Part shown: piece by piece, positions 34,705-42,940 of the stretch
How positions within the stretch are numbered: position 1 is the stretch's first letter
Layout of the letters: each line of letters starts with the position of its first letter
Assembly: GCA_029261715.1 (NCBI GenBank)
Contig: JAJDAT010000016.1
Span: 124,001 to 188,000, forward strand
Direction of reading: 5' to 3'
Length of the DNA: 64,000 nucleotides
Source: Nitrospinia bacterium
GTDB lineage: Bacteria > Nitrospinota > Nitrospinia > Nitrospinales > JAJDAT01
The notes under the pieces: generated by a model
Told to the model about the DNA's origin: nothing
Database searches by the model: none
The model's input: only the letters and a program-made list of their open reading frames with translations
Position numbers and translations under genes: made by a program

Positions 34705-36345
34705 TTAGTTTGAATTAATCTTTTCTCTAATTGAATAAAGCTTTAAAAAGGCTTTTTCCTTTTCTCCTCTCCGGTCTAAATATATGATTTCTTTCAATCC
34801 TGCCTCTAACCAGCTTGGAAACCGAGCGCCAAAACTCTTCAACACTTTTTCTGCAGAATCGGGGTCCCCTTGTGCCAAATTCATAATAATTAATCTGAAA
34901 AAAGCTTGTCTTGCCATTGGACCTTTTTCCATAATTGAAAATAAGATCCTATACGCCTGAGAAAATTCACCGGCCGATTGAAAAATATCAGCCATTTTAA
35001 ATAATCTTGATATCTCAATTTGTCCGTAGTTTGTTTTTAAATACTCGTCCGCCGATTGTTCCCAATTACGTTCAAAAGCATAAGCATTCCCCAAATTCAC
35101 CTTCTTCTGATGCTGTGAAATATTGCGTTTACTATCCACATCGACCCAAAAAGAAGAACTACTTTTCCAATCATAAATTCGAACCATCGTTAAAACAATC
35201 CATGCCAACATAAAAAAAACGCTTATTTTAAACCTTATCCTTAAGCTCCCAATTAAACAGACACAACCGGCTAGTAACAAACTAAACCCCAAAAAACTTA
35301 AATATTGGTATCGATCCGCCAAATAAATATGCCGCGAAATAATGTTTGTGTATTCAAGTAAACCGCCTAGATATATAACTCCACCGCAAAGAAGTGATTT
35401 CTTTTGAATTGAAAAACAAGATAAGTTTCTCAAGTTTTTGATTAGATAAAATAAAAAACCTGCTCCAACGAATACAACCGCTATTGCAAACGAATCAAAT
35501 ATTCTTTCGGAAGAAATTAAATAAAGACCACTTAGGTTAAAAGGTAACAAAGCTAGCTTGATAAAATAAACGTATAGGTAGACAAAAAAACCAAAATGCG
35601 TTGAAAAAGTCCAACCTAACGCAGGATCAACGGCATTATCTGCAAGAGCTAGGGGATAAGTAATCAAAACAAAACCCCCAACTATTCCATTTGCAATTAC
35701 CTGAAACATCCATATTTTTTTAACAGGGCTTTTAATAAAAAATATCTCAAAAACCAAAATAATCGCTGGAATCACTATTACTGTAGGCTTTGTACCCATA
35801 CCAATAATTAAACAAAGAATTGAAAGTATCCAATGTTTAAACGGAATTTTGGGAGCCTTAGTTCCTAGTAAATAAATATAAACAGCGATCAAACCAAATA
35901 ATAGCGAAAGCGTGTCTTTTCTATTTGCAGCCCAAACTACAGCTTCCACTTGAATTGGATGGATCCCAAAAAAACAACCCGCTAACCAAGCTAATCCCAC
36001 GTTTTGAGTTAATCGAAATACAATCTTAAAAACCAAAAGCGCGTTTAACGTATGAATGATGAGATTATCTAGATGGAATCCCACTGGGTTGAGTCCCCAA
36101 ATGAGATAATCCAAATAGTTTGACAAAATGTAAATAGGATCGTAAAACCCTGCCGTTGATTGTGTAAATACTGTTTTTAAGGCTTTCCAACTAAATTCAC
36201 TTATCAGTGGATTTCCAAGAATTGCGTAAGAAGAGTCGTCAAAATTAATAAAATCGTTGGCAGTAACGTGTATGAACGTTAAAAATATGATTAAAAGCAG
36301 GGAAACTTCAGGTCGAAGTTCGTTATGAGAGGAAAGTTTGTCCAA
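34705..36345 (-). CDS. GT-C-like membrane protein with TPR tail (TMTC-like)
   Basis: 546 residues. About ten membrane helices in the first ~400 residues; an early NFDDSSYAILGNP and HPIQVEAVVWAANRKDTLS are typical of GT-C O-mannosyl/O-GlcNAc-type proteins such as TMTCs. The C-terminal 120 residues are helical TPR-like repeats. It probably transfers a sugar from a lipid carrier or helps assemble a glycan at the periplasmic face. It follows the namZ-like gene by 27 bases, so both are in one unit. Confidence 0.75.
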   Translation of the reverse strand: MDKLSSHNELRPEVSLLLIIFLTFIHVTANDFINFDDSSYAILGNPLISEFSWKALKTVFTQSTAGFYDPIYILSNYLDYLIWGLNPVGFHLDNLIIHTLNALLVFKIVFRLTQNVGLAWLAGCFFGIHPIQVEAVVWAANRKDTLSLLFGLIAVYIYLLGTKAPKIPFKHWILSILCLIIGMGTKPTVIVIPAIILVFEIFFIKSPVKKIWMFQVIANGIVGGFVLITYPLALADNAVDPALGWTFSTHFGFFVYLYVYFIKLALLPFNLSGLYLISSERIFDSFAIAVVFVGAGFLFYLIKNLRNLSCFSIQKKSLLCGGVIYLGGLLEYTNIISRHIYLADRYQYLSFLGFSLLLAGCVCLIGSLRIRFKISVFFMLAWIVLTMVRIYDWKSSSSFWVDVDSKRNISQHQKKVNLGNAYAFERNWEQSADEYLKTNYGQIEISRLFKMADIFQSAGEFSQAYRILFSIMEKGPMARQAFFRLIIMNLAQGDPDSAEKVLKSFGARFPSWLEAGLKEIIYLDRRGEKEKAFLKLYSIREKINSN

Positions 36346-36372
36346 AGGTTCTAAGTAAACCCTTAGAAAAGG

Positions 36373-37554
36373 TTAGTAAAGTAAATATTTTTTTCTGATT
36401 TCCTGGAAACGTTCTCTATCGTTTTTCCAAGATGCTTCAATATCTCCTAACTCATGTTTAGGCGATAGCCAAAATTCGCGCAATTCATTAGAGCCATAAA
36501 GCAAATCGATTGCTGACCGATCTGCAACAAATTCATAAGGCTCTTTTCTCCATTCAAATTCCTCTGGGAATAATTTCGAAACTGCCTTAATCACTGCAAT
36601 ACCAGTTAAAAGCGATTTAAATTCTGTTCGGTCTGTAACATGGATAAAAACTCCGCCACAAACCTGGTTTGCCCATTTTTGAAATGTTGGTTTAAAATAA
36701 TGCGGACGAAAAAATACTCCAGGCAGATCCTTTTCGTTTAATTCATTAGCAAGCATTGCCGAATCGATATAAGGCGCCCCAACAAGCTCAAATGGTTGAG
36801 TTGTCCCTCTACCTTCAGAAAGGTGTGTCCCTTCAATCAAACACATACCTGGATAAACAATCGCTGTGTCCAATGTTGGCATATTAGGTGAAGGAGAAAC
36901 CCATGGTAATCCTGTCTCGTCATACCACATTTCTCTTTTCCACCCTTCCATTGGAACAACCTTTAAATCGCAATCAAGTTCAAACTCTTCTTTAAAAAGT
37001 TGCGCAAGCTCACCTACAGTCATCGCGTGGCGATTCAGTAAAGGATACTGTCCAACAAAAGACCGTTGATCTTCCTGAACTAGATTACCTTCAATTTGAA
37101 TTCCATCAATAGGGTTTGGACGGTCGCAAACAACTAAACGGACTCCAGCCTCCTTACATACTTTCATGCAATTAGCCATCGTATAAATAAATGTGTAATA
37201 CCTGGCCCCTATATCTTGGACATCAAAAAGGAGGGCATCAATTCCCTTAAACGCTTTAACATCTGGGGTTAAGGAACTTGAATCTTTTCCATATAAACTT
37301 TCAACTAATAACCCAGAAATCGGGTCTTTCGCGTCTGGCACCTCAGCCATATCCTGGTCCACCCCATATAGACCATGTTCTGGAGCGAATAATTTAACGA
37401 TCTTCAAATCGTTCATATTTTTTAAATGAACGATAGAATGAATATAATCTTTGGTTAAACTCGTATGGTTTACAACAAGTCCTAAGTTCGTCCCCTGGAT
37501 ATATTGAGCCGGTTTTTTCAAAAAAATATCTAACCCTGAAAGAACTTTAACCAA
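36373..37554 (-). CDS. DUF1343 / NamZ-type exo-beta-N-acetylmuramidase
   Basis: 393 residues, no clear signal peptide. Family blocks are LVVNHTSLT, FAPEHGLYG, SLYG, LLFDVQDIGARYYTFIYTM, CDRPNPI and EGTHLSEGRGTTQPFE near residue 250. The family hydrolyses N-acetylmuramic acid from muropeptide fragments. Without a visible export signal it is likely a cytoplasmic recycling enzyme. It is cotranscribed with the GT-C protein downstream. Confidence 0.9.
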   Translation of the reverse strand: MVKVLSGLDIFLKKPAQYIQGTNLGLVVNHTSLTKDYIHSIVHLKNMNDLKIVKLFAPEHGLYGVDQDMAEVPDAKDPISGLLVESLYGKDSSSLTPDVKAFKGIDALLFDVQDIGARYYTFIYTMANCMKVCKEAGVRLVVCDRPNPIDGIQIEGNLVQEDQRSFVGQYPLLNRHAMTVGELAQLFKEEFELDCDLKVVPMEGWKREMWYDETGLPWVSPSPNMPTLDTAIVYPGMCLIEGTHLSEGRGTTQPFELVGAPYIDSAMLANELNEKDLPGVFFRPHYFKPTFQKWANQVCGGVFIHVTDRTEFKSLLTGIAVIKAVSKLFPEEFEWRKEPYEFVADRSAIDLLYGSNELREFWLSPKHELGDIEASWKNDRERFQEIRKKYLLY

Positions 37555-37644
37555 TTTATTATCCCTTATAATTCTATTTCTTTTATGATTTGACTAAAAT
37601 CTTATGTGAACAACTCTAAAATATCTTTTTTGGCTAGTTTTAGG

Positions 37645-37679
37645 CAAAAAAAAGCCGATAGGGGAAACCCCTATCGGCT
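37645..37679 (-). terminator. Strong intrinsic terminator of the secreted-protein gene
   Basis: On the minus strand, AGCCGATAGGGG and CCCCTATCGGCT form a near-perfect 11-12-bp stem with a 3-4 base loop, followed by eight T residues. It ends the gene at 37703 and insulates namZ. Confidence 0.9.
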
Positions 37680-37702
37680 AATTTTTTATTACTTACGAAT
37701 TC

Positions 37703-38170
37703 TTACTCAACCGCACCGATATTAATCGTTGGGTGATCAAGCTCACAGTCTTTGTTAGATACCAAAACTTCTTTGGAGTAACCTTTACGATTTTGATTCA
37801 TTTGACGTCGATATTGATCATCAGAGTTATCGCCTTGACAGTCGCCAACAACATTTCCTCGAACAGAAGCTTCTTCAACAGTTCGTTCAGCTTTCCAAGA
37901 ATTATCAGTTTGAGATTGACCAAATTGCCAATCAACATTAATTCCAGAAGCAGAGTTTCTAGACATAGCAGCTCCAGAAGCGCGGTTAACCGCGTCAGTC
38001 AAAGCTCGTTGTCGAGCGCCCATTTGCATCATGGTCTGACCAACACCCATTACGCTTTGGTCTTGTTGTGAATAAGCTCCAGGAACAGTGTCATCCGCGA
38101 TTGCTACGCTACCGAAAGCAAATACAGAAGCGAAAGCCAAAACAGCGGCTATAGCTAAGAATTTTTTCAT
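37703..38170 (-). CDS. Small secreted protein of unknown function, probably abundant
   Basis: 155 residues with a clean signal peptide cleaved near SVAIADD (residue 26). The mature part is rich in Gln, Asn, Ser and Met with two cysteines (GDCQG and KDCELD) likely forming a disulfide. No family is recognised. It has a strong ribosome site (GGGGAGG), a monocistronic setting, a strong terminator, and a long leader with possible promoter at 38304-38332. These hint at high expression. A periplasmic or surface role is likely. Confidence 0.7.
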   Translation of the reverse strand: MKKFLAIAAVLAFASVFAFGSVAIADDTVPGAYSQQDQSVMGVGQTMMQMGARQRALTDAVNRASGAAMSRNSASGINVDWQFGQSQTDNSWKAERTVEEASVRGNVVGDCQGDNSDDQYRRQMNQNRKGYSKEVLVSNKDCELDHPTINIGAVE

Positions 38171-38303
38171 TATTAAGCCTCCCCAAGATAGTTTTACTAG
38201 TTAAATATTTAATACATAAACAGCGAAAAGCTCTCAACCGGGAATCTAACGCTCTTTATGCCAACCTATATAGCCCGTTAACAAATTACGTTTCTTTGGT
38301 GCG

Positions 38304-38332
38304 AATTTATAACCTTAGCGATCATTTGTCAA
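38304..38332 (-). promoter_or_regulatory. Probable sigma-70 promoter for the secreted-protein gene
   Basis: On the minus strand TTGACA (38327-38332) is separated by 17 bases from TAAATT (38304-38309); TATAAA overlaps that box with 15-base spacing. The start codon is ~135 bases downstream. Confidence 0.45.
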
Positions 38333-38497
38333 TGAAAAAAACCCTTTAAAACCTTAAAAAGACCAATTTTTTAACCAAAAAAATTTTCTAGAAATTGCTT
38401 CTTCTAATAAAGGGTATTAAAATCCCACTAACTCAATGAAATTAAAGGTTTTTTACTAACAAAGAAAAATTGTTTGAAACAAAAGTGATTCGTCTAC

Positions 38498-38526
38498 TTG
38501 GAAACAAAACATTAATAAATTATAAT
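38498..38526 (+). promoter_or_regulatory. Probable sigma-70 promoter for the DUF2203 gene
   Basis: TTGGAA (38498-38503) and TATAAT (38521-38526) are separated by exactly 17 bases. The ATG is 32 bases further on. Confidence 0.6.
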
Positions 38527-38557
38527 CAAAATTAACCTTTTCACCCCCACAGATGGA

Positions 38558-38938
38558 ATGACATTTAAAAAATACTTTACCGTTGAAGAAGCCAACTCTC
38601 TAATTCCTCATCTTTTAAAAACAGTTCCAGAAATTCAGAGCTTATCCCAAACACTATCTAAAAAATTTCCGGATGTAAAAAAAGCATGGAAAAAAGCAAA
38701 CGAAAATGGGGGTAGCGCCCAGGGTCCCGAATACTTAGTCTTTGCTTTAAAATTCAATTCGTTACTAAATGATCTTAAAGATAAAGGTTGTGTAATGAAA
38801 GGAATTGATCAAGGTTTGATTGATTTTCCAGCAATACGAGAAGGGAAAGAAGTATTTCTTTGCTGGAAAAACCCAGAAACGAAAATCACTCATTGGCATG
38901 ATATAGATTCAGGGTTTGCTGGTCGGCAAGAGCTGTAA
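38558..38938 (+). CDS. DUF2203 family protein
   Basis: 126 residues. The opening FTVEEANSLIPHL, then CVMKGIDQGLIDFPA and EVFLCWKNPETKITHWHDID closing with GFAGRQEL are all diagnostic of DUF2203, whose role is unknown. The family has a helical hairpin and a small beta part with a histidine pair. Its stop is one base from the convergent HisN-like gene. Confidence 0.85.
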   Translation: MTFKKYFTVEEANSLIPHLLKTVPEIQSLSQTLSKKFPDVKKAWKKANENGGSAQGPEYLVFALKFNSLLNDLKDKGCVMKGIDQGLIDFPAIREGKEVFLCWKNPETKITHWHDIDSGFAGRQEL

Positions 38939-38939
38939 T

Positions 38940-39719
38940 TTACGACCAACCTTCTTTCACTAAAACTCTTTTCACTGATTCAGCTAAACTTTTATTTCCC
39001 ACTATTGCCGATCCCTCGCGAATATCGTTTTGGTCGCCTCGAAAATTTATAAACACTCCGCCAGCTTCTTCAGCTAAAACTTTTAAAGGGGCAAAATCCC
39101 AAATATAGGCCCAAGGATCTACCATAACGTCTACCGCTCCCCGAATCGCTAAAATATGACCAAATGCGTCTGGATAGGTACGGATTAAGCTTGCCTCACG
39201 GCTTAAATTTTCCAGTAAAAATAAGCACTCCTTCTCTTTAAAGCAATATCTATCTGCAGTTGCGACTAATGATTTTGTGATTTGCGTTTCTTCGGACACC
39301 TTAACCTTTAAGTCACCACAATAAGCTCCCTGCCCTTTAACTCCCCAATAAGTCTCCCCTAAAGCCGGAAATGAAACGATTCCAATGACGGGCTCTCCAT
39401 GATGTAGAAGCGAAATCAAAATAGAATAAAAAGGTAATCCTCGGATAAATGAACGGGTTCCATCTATTGGGTCGACAGTCCAAACCCATTCTCCTTTCTC
39501 CGTCTCAGCGCCAAACTCTTCTCCGATAATCCCATGGCCAGGAAAGTTTTTTGAAATATGTTTTCGCAAAATTTCCTCAGTATTTTTATCAGCTATAGTA
39601 ACCGGGCTTTGATCTTCCTTTAGCTCTATTTTAAATTCCGATCTAAACCATTTCAAAGTTTCCGCGATTGCGGGTTCCAAAAAAGAAAGCGCCGTATCTT
39701 TTGCTTCCATCAAATCCAT
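38940..39719 (-). CDS. Inositol monophosphatase family, histidinol-phosphatase HisN-like
   Basis: 259 residues. Metal motifs DPIDGTRSFIRGLP (first site, with GEEFG upstream) and WDFAPLKVLAEEAGG (second site) are complete. The IRGLP form after DGT is closer to HisN-type histidinol phosphatases than to inositol monophosphatase (usually DGTTNF). It could dephosphorylate histidinol phosphate or another sugar/polyol phosphate. No his gene adjoins. ATG at 39719 or 39710 is the start. Confidence 0.82.
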   Translation of the reverse strand: MDLMEAKDTALSFLEPAIAETLKWFRSEFKIELKEDQSPVTIADKNTEEILRKHISKNFPGHGIIGEEFGAETEKGEWVWTVDPIDGTRSFIRGLPFYSILISLLHHGEPVIGIVSFPALGETYWGVKGQGAYCGDLKVKVSEETQITKSLVATADRYCFKEKECLFLLENLSREASLIRTYPDAFGHILAIRGAVDVMVDPWAYIWDFAPLKVLAEEAGGVFINFRGDQNDIREGSAIVGNKSLAESVKRVLVKEGWS

Positions 39720-40107
39720 TTCGTGTGCCCTTTAAAAGACGTTTATTTGATTTACTACCAGGGATAGTCTAGACCAAATTTAGAAAAACAAAAATAACCA
39801 AAAAATTAATAATCAACCTAAAACATGTCTATATCTATAACTGATTTAAAGGCTAAAAACCCAAGTCCAGCAAAAGTTTCATCTTTAAAACCAAGAGTTA
39901 ACCGTTAGAAAGCTGGTAAAACTTCATAATGAGTTAATAGCTAGACTAAACCTGAATGTTGATAATCTCGTTATTTAATGATTTTATTTCGAAGGACTAA
40001 ACCAGTTTTTCCATACATAAGGATAAAATAGAAGGGTTTACTTTATTTATCAAGCTCGGTAAACTAATGGTTTCGCAGTCATCAATCATCTAACAAGCGC
40101 AAATTTT
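39720..40107. other. Intergenic region without convincing gene
   Basis: A 27-codon frame from ATG 39824 has no ribosome site and no recognisable sequence, so I do not call it. No strong hairpin. AT-rich. Confidence 0.4.
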
Positions 40108-41010
40108 ATGCAAAGCAACAAGCAGGTAATGGTTGGGATCGTTTTCGCTTTTTTTATCACTATTGCGTTCACCTTAACCATCGTATGGGAAATTAAGAAA
40201 TCAATAGAGTACGACGAAAAAGTCAAAAAAATACAAGCTAAATCTAAAAACCTTGTTGTCGACGACAATCGGGACTTTAGTATTTATGAAACTATGGTAG
40301 GAGACGACGCTCGAGAAATGGTTTTAATACCAGAAGGAGTTTTCACTCGCGGTTCCGACTCTGGCGGTTACGATGAAAAACCAGAAAAGGAAATTTATCT
40401 TGACGCCTATTTCATAGACAAACATGAAGTATCTGTAAAAGATTATGACGTCTTTAGACGCGCCGCAAATTATGTCAAACCATCGGTTCCATTTTTTCAA
40501 GGAGACCAATCCGTTTTAGACACGCCAGAATTTCCTGTTGTGGGCGTTTCATGGTTAGACGCTACTAATTTTTGTAAATGGGCGGGTAAGCGATTGCCTA
40601 ATGAAGCAGAATGGGAAAAGGCCGCGCGTGGAACTCATGGATTAGTTTATCCATGGGGAAATAAATTTTTGCAAAAGCGAGCCAATATCGCTGGCGAGGC
40701 TGACGGTCACAAATACATGAGCCCCATTGGAAGTTTCCCTATGGGTCGAAGCGTATATGGAATATTCGATATGGCGGGAAATGCGTCGGAATGGGTAGCA
40801 GACTTTTACGATCAATTTTACTACAAAGAATCGCCTATCATGAATCCAACCGGTCCTGAAAAAAAGAAAAACTATGTTTTCCGAGGAGGCTCCTGGGACG
40901 CGCGTAAAGTAGACGTTCGGACTACAAAACGATTTGCCGCTAATTCAGGGAGAAAAGACAGCATAGTGGGCTTTCGTTGCGCTCGCGATAAAGACAAAGC
41001 AAAAAGTTAA
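40108..41010 (+). CDS. SUMF-fold protein with N-terminal membrane anchor
   Basis: 300 residues. A membrane helix at residues 9-27 anchors a periplasmic SUMF domain with IPEGVFTRGSD, AYFIDKHEVSVKDY, GVSWLDATNFCKWAGKRLP, AEWEKAARG, YPWGNK, MAGNASEWVADF, RGGSW and a final GFRCAR. The FGE catalytic cysteines are lacking, so formylglycine formation is not expected. It stands alone, followed by a hairpin terminator. Confidence 0.9.
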   Translation: MQSNKQVMVGIVFAFFITIAFTLTIVWEIKKSIEYDEKVKKIQAKSKNLVVDDNRDFSIYETMVGDDAREMVLIPEGVFTRGSDSGGYDEKPEKEIYLDAYFIDKHEVSVKDYDVFRRAANYVKPSVPFFQGDQSVLDTPEFPVVGVSWLDATNFCKWAGKRLPNEAEWEKAARGTHGLVYPWGNKFLQKRANIAGEADGHKYMSPIGSFPMGRSVYGIFDMAGNASEWVADFYDQFYYKESPIMNPTGPEKKKNYVFRGGSWDARKVDVRTTKRFAANSGRKDSIVGFRCARDKDKAKS

Positions 41011-41020
41011 ATATTAATTT

Positions 41021-41049
41021 CCGGTCGATGGATGACTTTCATCGACCGG
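41021..41049 (+). terminator. 10-bp hairpin after the SUMF gene
   Basis: CCGGTCGATG (41021-41030) pairs with CATCGACCGG (41040-41049) around GATGACTTT. The downstream T-run is weak, so efficiency is uncertain. Confidence 0.6.
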
Positions 41050-41213
41050 CGTCTCTTATTAATTTCGATCTTTCCAAACGATTAAAAGCCAGAGTCTAAC
41101 AAACAAATTATATACGAATTGCCAAACAAGCTTGATTAACTGACAATAATAAGCGCCGCTCCAAATACCTCCACACAATTCAACGTCCCCACAAACTGTT
41201 ATTTAAAATCTTA

Positions 41214-42515
41214 CTAATTTCGCGAGGAATAATATTTTTTTATGCTGGCGCCAATTTCTTTGGCAAGTATATCGTTGCCGATTTGGTTGTAATGACAGCA
41301 ACTATCTTTATATAAAGTATCTGTTTCATTTTTAAAAATACCCGTTAAATCGACAAACTGGACACCCATTTCGTTTAACTCCAGGCCTGCTTTTATCAAT
41401 ATAGGATAACCTGTTTGAACAGGGTCGGCATGCGCAGCATCTGGAAAGTAAACGCTTTTCCTCTCCCATTTACTCAAAGGTTTTGAACCTTTAAAATACT
41501 GATTTGGTTGTAAATAATGAAAATACTCGATACCTTTTGCTTTTAAAACATCATTCATTTGTCGAGAACTATTTTTCCAAAATTCAGCAAAATCTAGGGC
41601 AACTTGTTCAGAAGAATTGAGCAAATAATCTGGCCCAATTTCTTGCGTAGATTTAGCGTTAGCTTTCGTTTCTACATGAATTTTATTATCAATAGTTATC
41701 AACTCGTTTAATATTTTATTCTTCAATGAATGCCAAATTACTAAAAAAAAGTTACTAGACTTAAATGGATTCTTCGAAAACAAATTCCTCAGTTCTTCCC
41801 GTTCTTTCTTCAATTCAACGCCTTTACTTAAAAGCTCGATTATCTTTTCACTCATAGATTTAGCGGCATAAACATTCCACTGCCTTGGGTAAAATGGATA
41901 AACTCCTTCAGGCATATTCTCTATTTGCGGAAGCGCAACTTCGTTAAACCCATCAATATTGATAACCACATCAATATCGGCGCCAAGAGCTAGAAACCAA
42001 TTTATAGCTAATAATTGTTGAGGCTGCTTCATACCACCCAAAGCCAATGAAATAATTTCAACTTTTTGTTTTCGAAAGATATCAATCTCTTCAAGAACTT
42101 TGATTAAGCTCTCCCTAGAATACAAAAAAAGCTGTAAAGCAACAGAACCTCCAGTAATAGCTATCCGAATCTCCCCATTTCTTTTTTTTGCTAGAGGAGA
42201 CGGACCAAAAAAACCAAAAGGATTTACCGGAATTTGAATAATACGATCATCAAAAATATGTCTATTTTTTCGAAAATCTCTTATAAAACCAAGATAAGGG
42301 TGAAGAATATGTTCCCTTATATTTGTTTCAAATAAGCCCGCTTTTGTTTGCAATTGAAATTCTTCAGATTCCTTGAAAGGAACTAATGAAGCTTGGATTT
42401 CTTCCCTGGGAAGAGGCTGCCCATATTTGATGTAAAAAAAACCATATGCTCCTAGCTCAACTAAAAAAATCGTCCCTAAAGAAATAGCTAAAATGCTTAA
42501 TATTTTTTTTAACAT
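41214..42515 (-). CDS. Membrane-anchored SGNH-like protein
   Basis: 433 residues. An N-terminal anchor (residues 5-28) is followed by an SGNH/GDSL-hydrolase-like domain: block I as ITGGSVA with the GGS at 122-124, an NIDGFNEV segment for the Asn block, and CHYNQIGNDILA near the end giving a Cx(H) region in place of the usual DxxH. It may be an O-acyl esterase or acyltransferase-like protein acting on a surface glycan. It is one of five SGNH-type genes in the right third. Confidence 0.65.
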   Translation of the reverse strand: MLKKILSILAISLGTIFLVELGAYGFFYIKYGQPLPREEIQASLVPFKESEEFQLQTKAGLFETNIREHILHPYLGFIRDFRKNRHIFDDRIIQIPVNPFGFFGPSPLAKKRNGEIRIAITGGSVALQLFLYSRESLIKVLEEIDIFRKQKVEIISLALGGMKQPQQLLAINWFLALGADIDVVINIDGFNEVALPQIENMPEGVYPFYPRQWNVYAAKSMSEKIIELLSKGVELKKEREELRNLFSKNPFKSSNFFLVIWHSLKNKILNELITIDNKIHVETKANAKSTQEIGPDYLLNSSEQVALDFAEFWKNSSRQMNDVLKAKGIEYFHYLQPNQYFKGSKPLSKWERKSVYFPDAAHADPVQTGYPILIKAGLELNEMGVQFVDLTGIFKNETDTLYKDSCCHYNQIGNDILAKEIGASIKKYYSSRN

Positions 42516-42940
42516 TTTTTATTGAAGTAATTTTATGGAGCTAAAATAAAACATGGGGAGGTAGGAAACGCCTTTTATTAAATTCTTCTGAAAAAGCAAA
42601 GAACTAATAATTTTCTTTTAAGCCTACAAGTACAGTTATTAAAAAGATTACAAACTCACTCACCTCTATTTGAGGCTTGTTTCGTTTGTATCGCCTAGAT
42701 ATTATGTACTTGAATGATAATTCTTAGAGATCATTATCAGATACCTTGTCTCACTCTCGAAATTTTATTTTTGCCGATCAAAATTTTAACGAAAACTTAT
42801 TATCCCACTTACATATAAACATTGGAACGGTTGAAAATGATTTTTACCACAAATCAACGATCAATCTACCACGTCTTTAACTTATCGACAGTTAAAAACC
42901 CATTCTCATATACATTTTTTTGCAGGTATCAGGTTAACCT
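42516..42940. other. Divergent intergenic region with an inverted repeat
   Basis: No gene seen. TGATAAT (42715-42721) and ATTATCA (42733-42739) are exact Fur-type half-sites, but they are 11 bases apart, where a classical Fur box has one, so regulation by Fur is only a hint. The rest is AT-rich. Confidence 0.35.

Larger units (their letters stand above)
38171..38557. other. Divergent promoter region
   Basis: Separates the secreted-protein gene (minus) and the DUF2203 gene (plus). It contains a probable promoter in each direction and a ~130-base leader before the secreted-protein gene. Confidence 0.5.

Noticed and set aside
39824-39907. 27-codon frame from ATG 39824
   Set aside because: No ribosome site, and no recognisable sequence.
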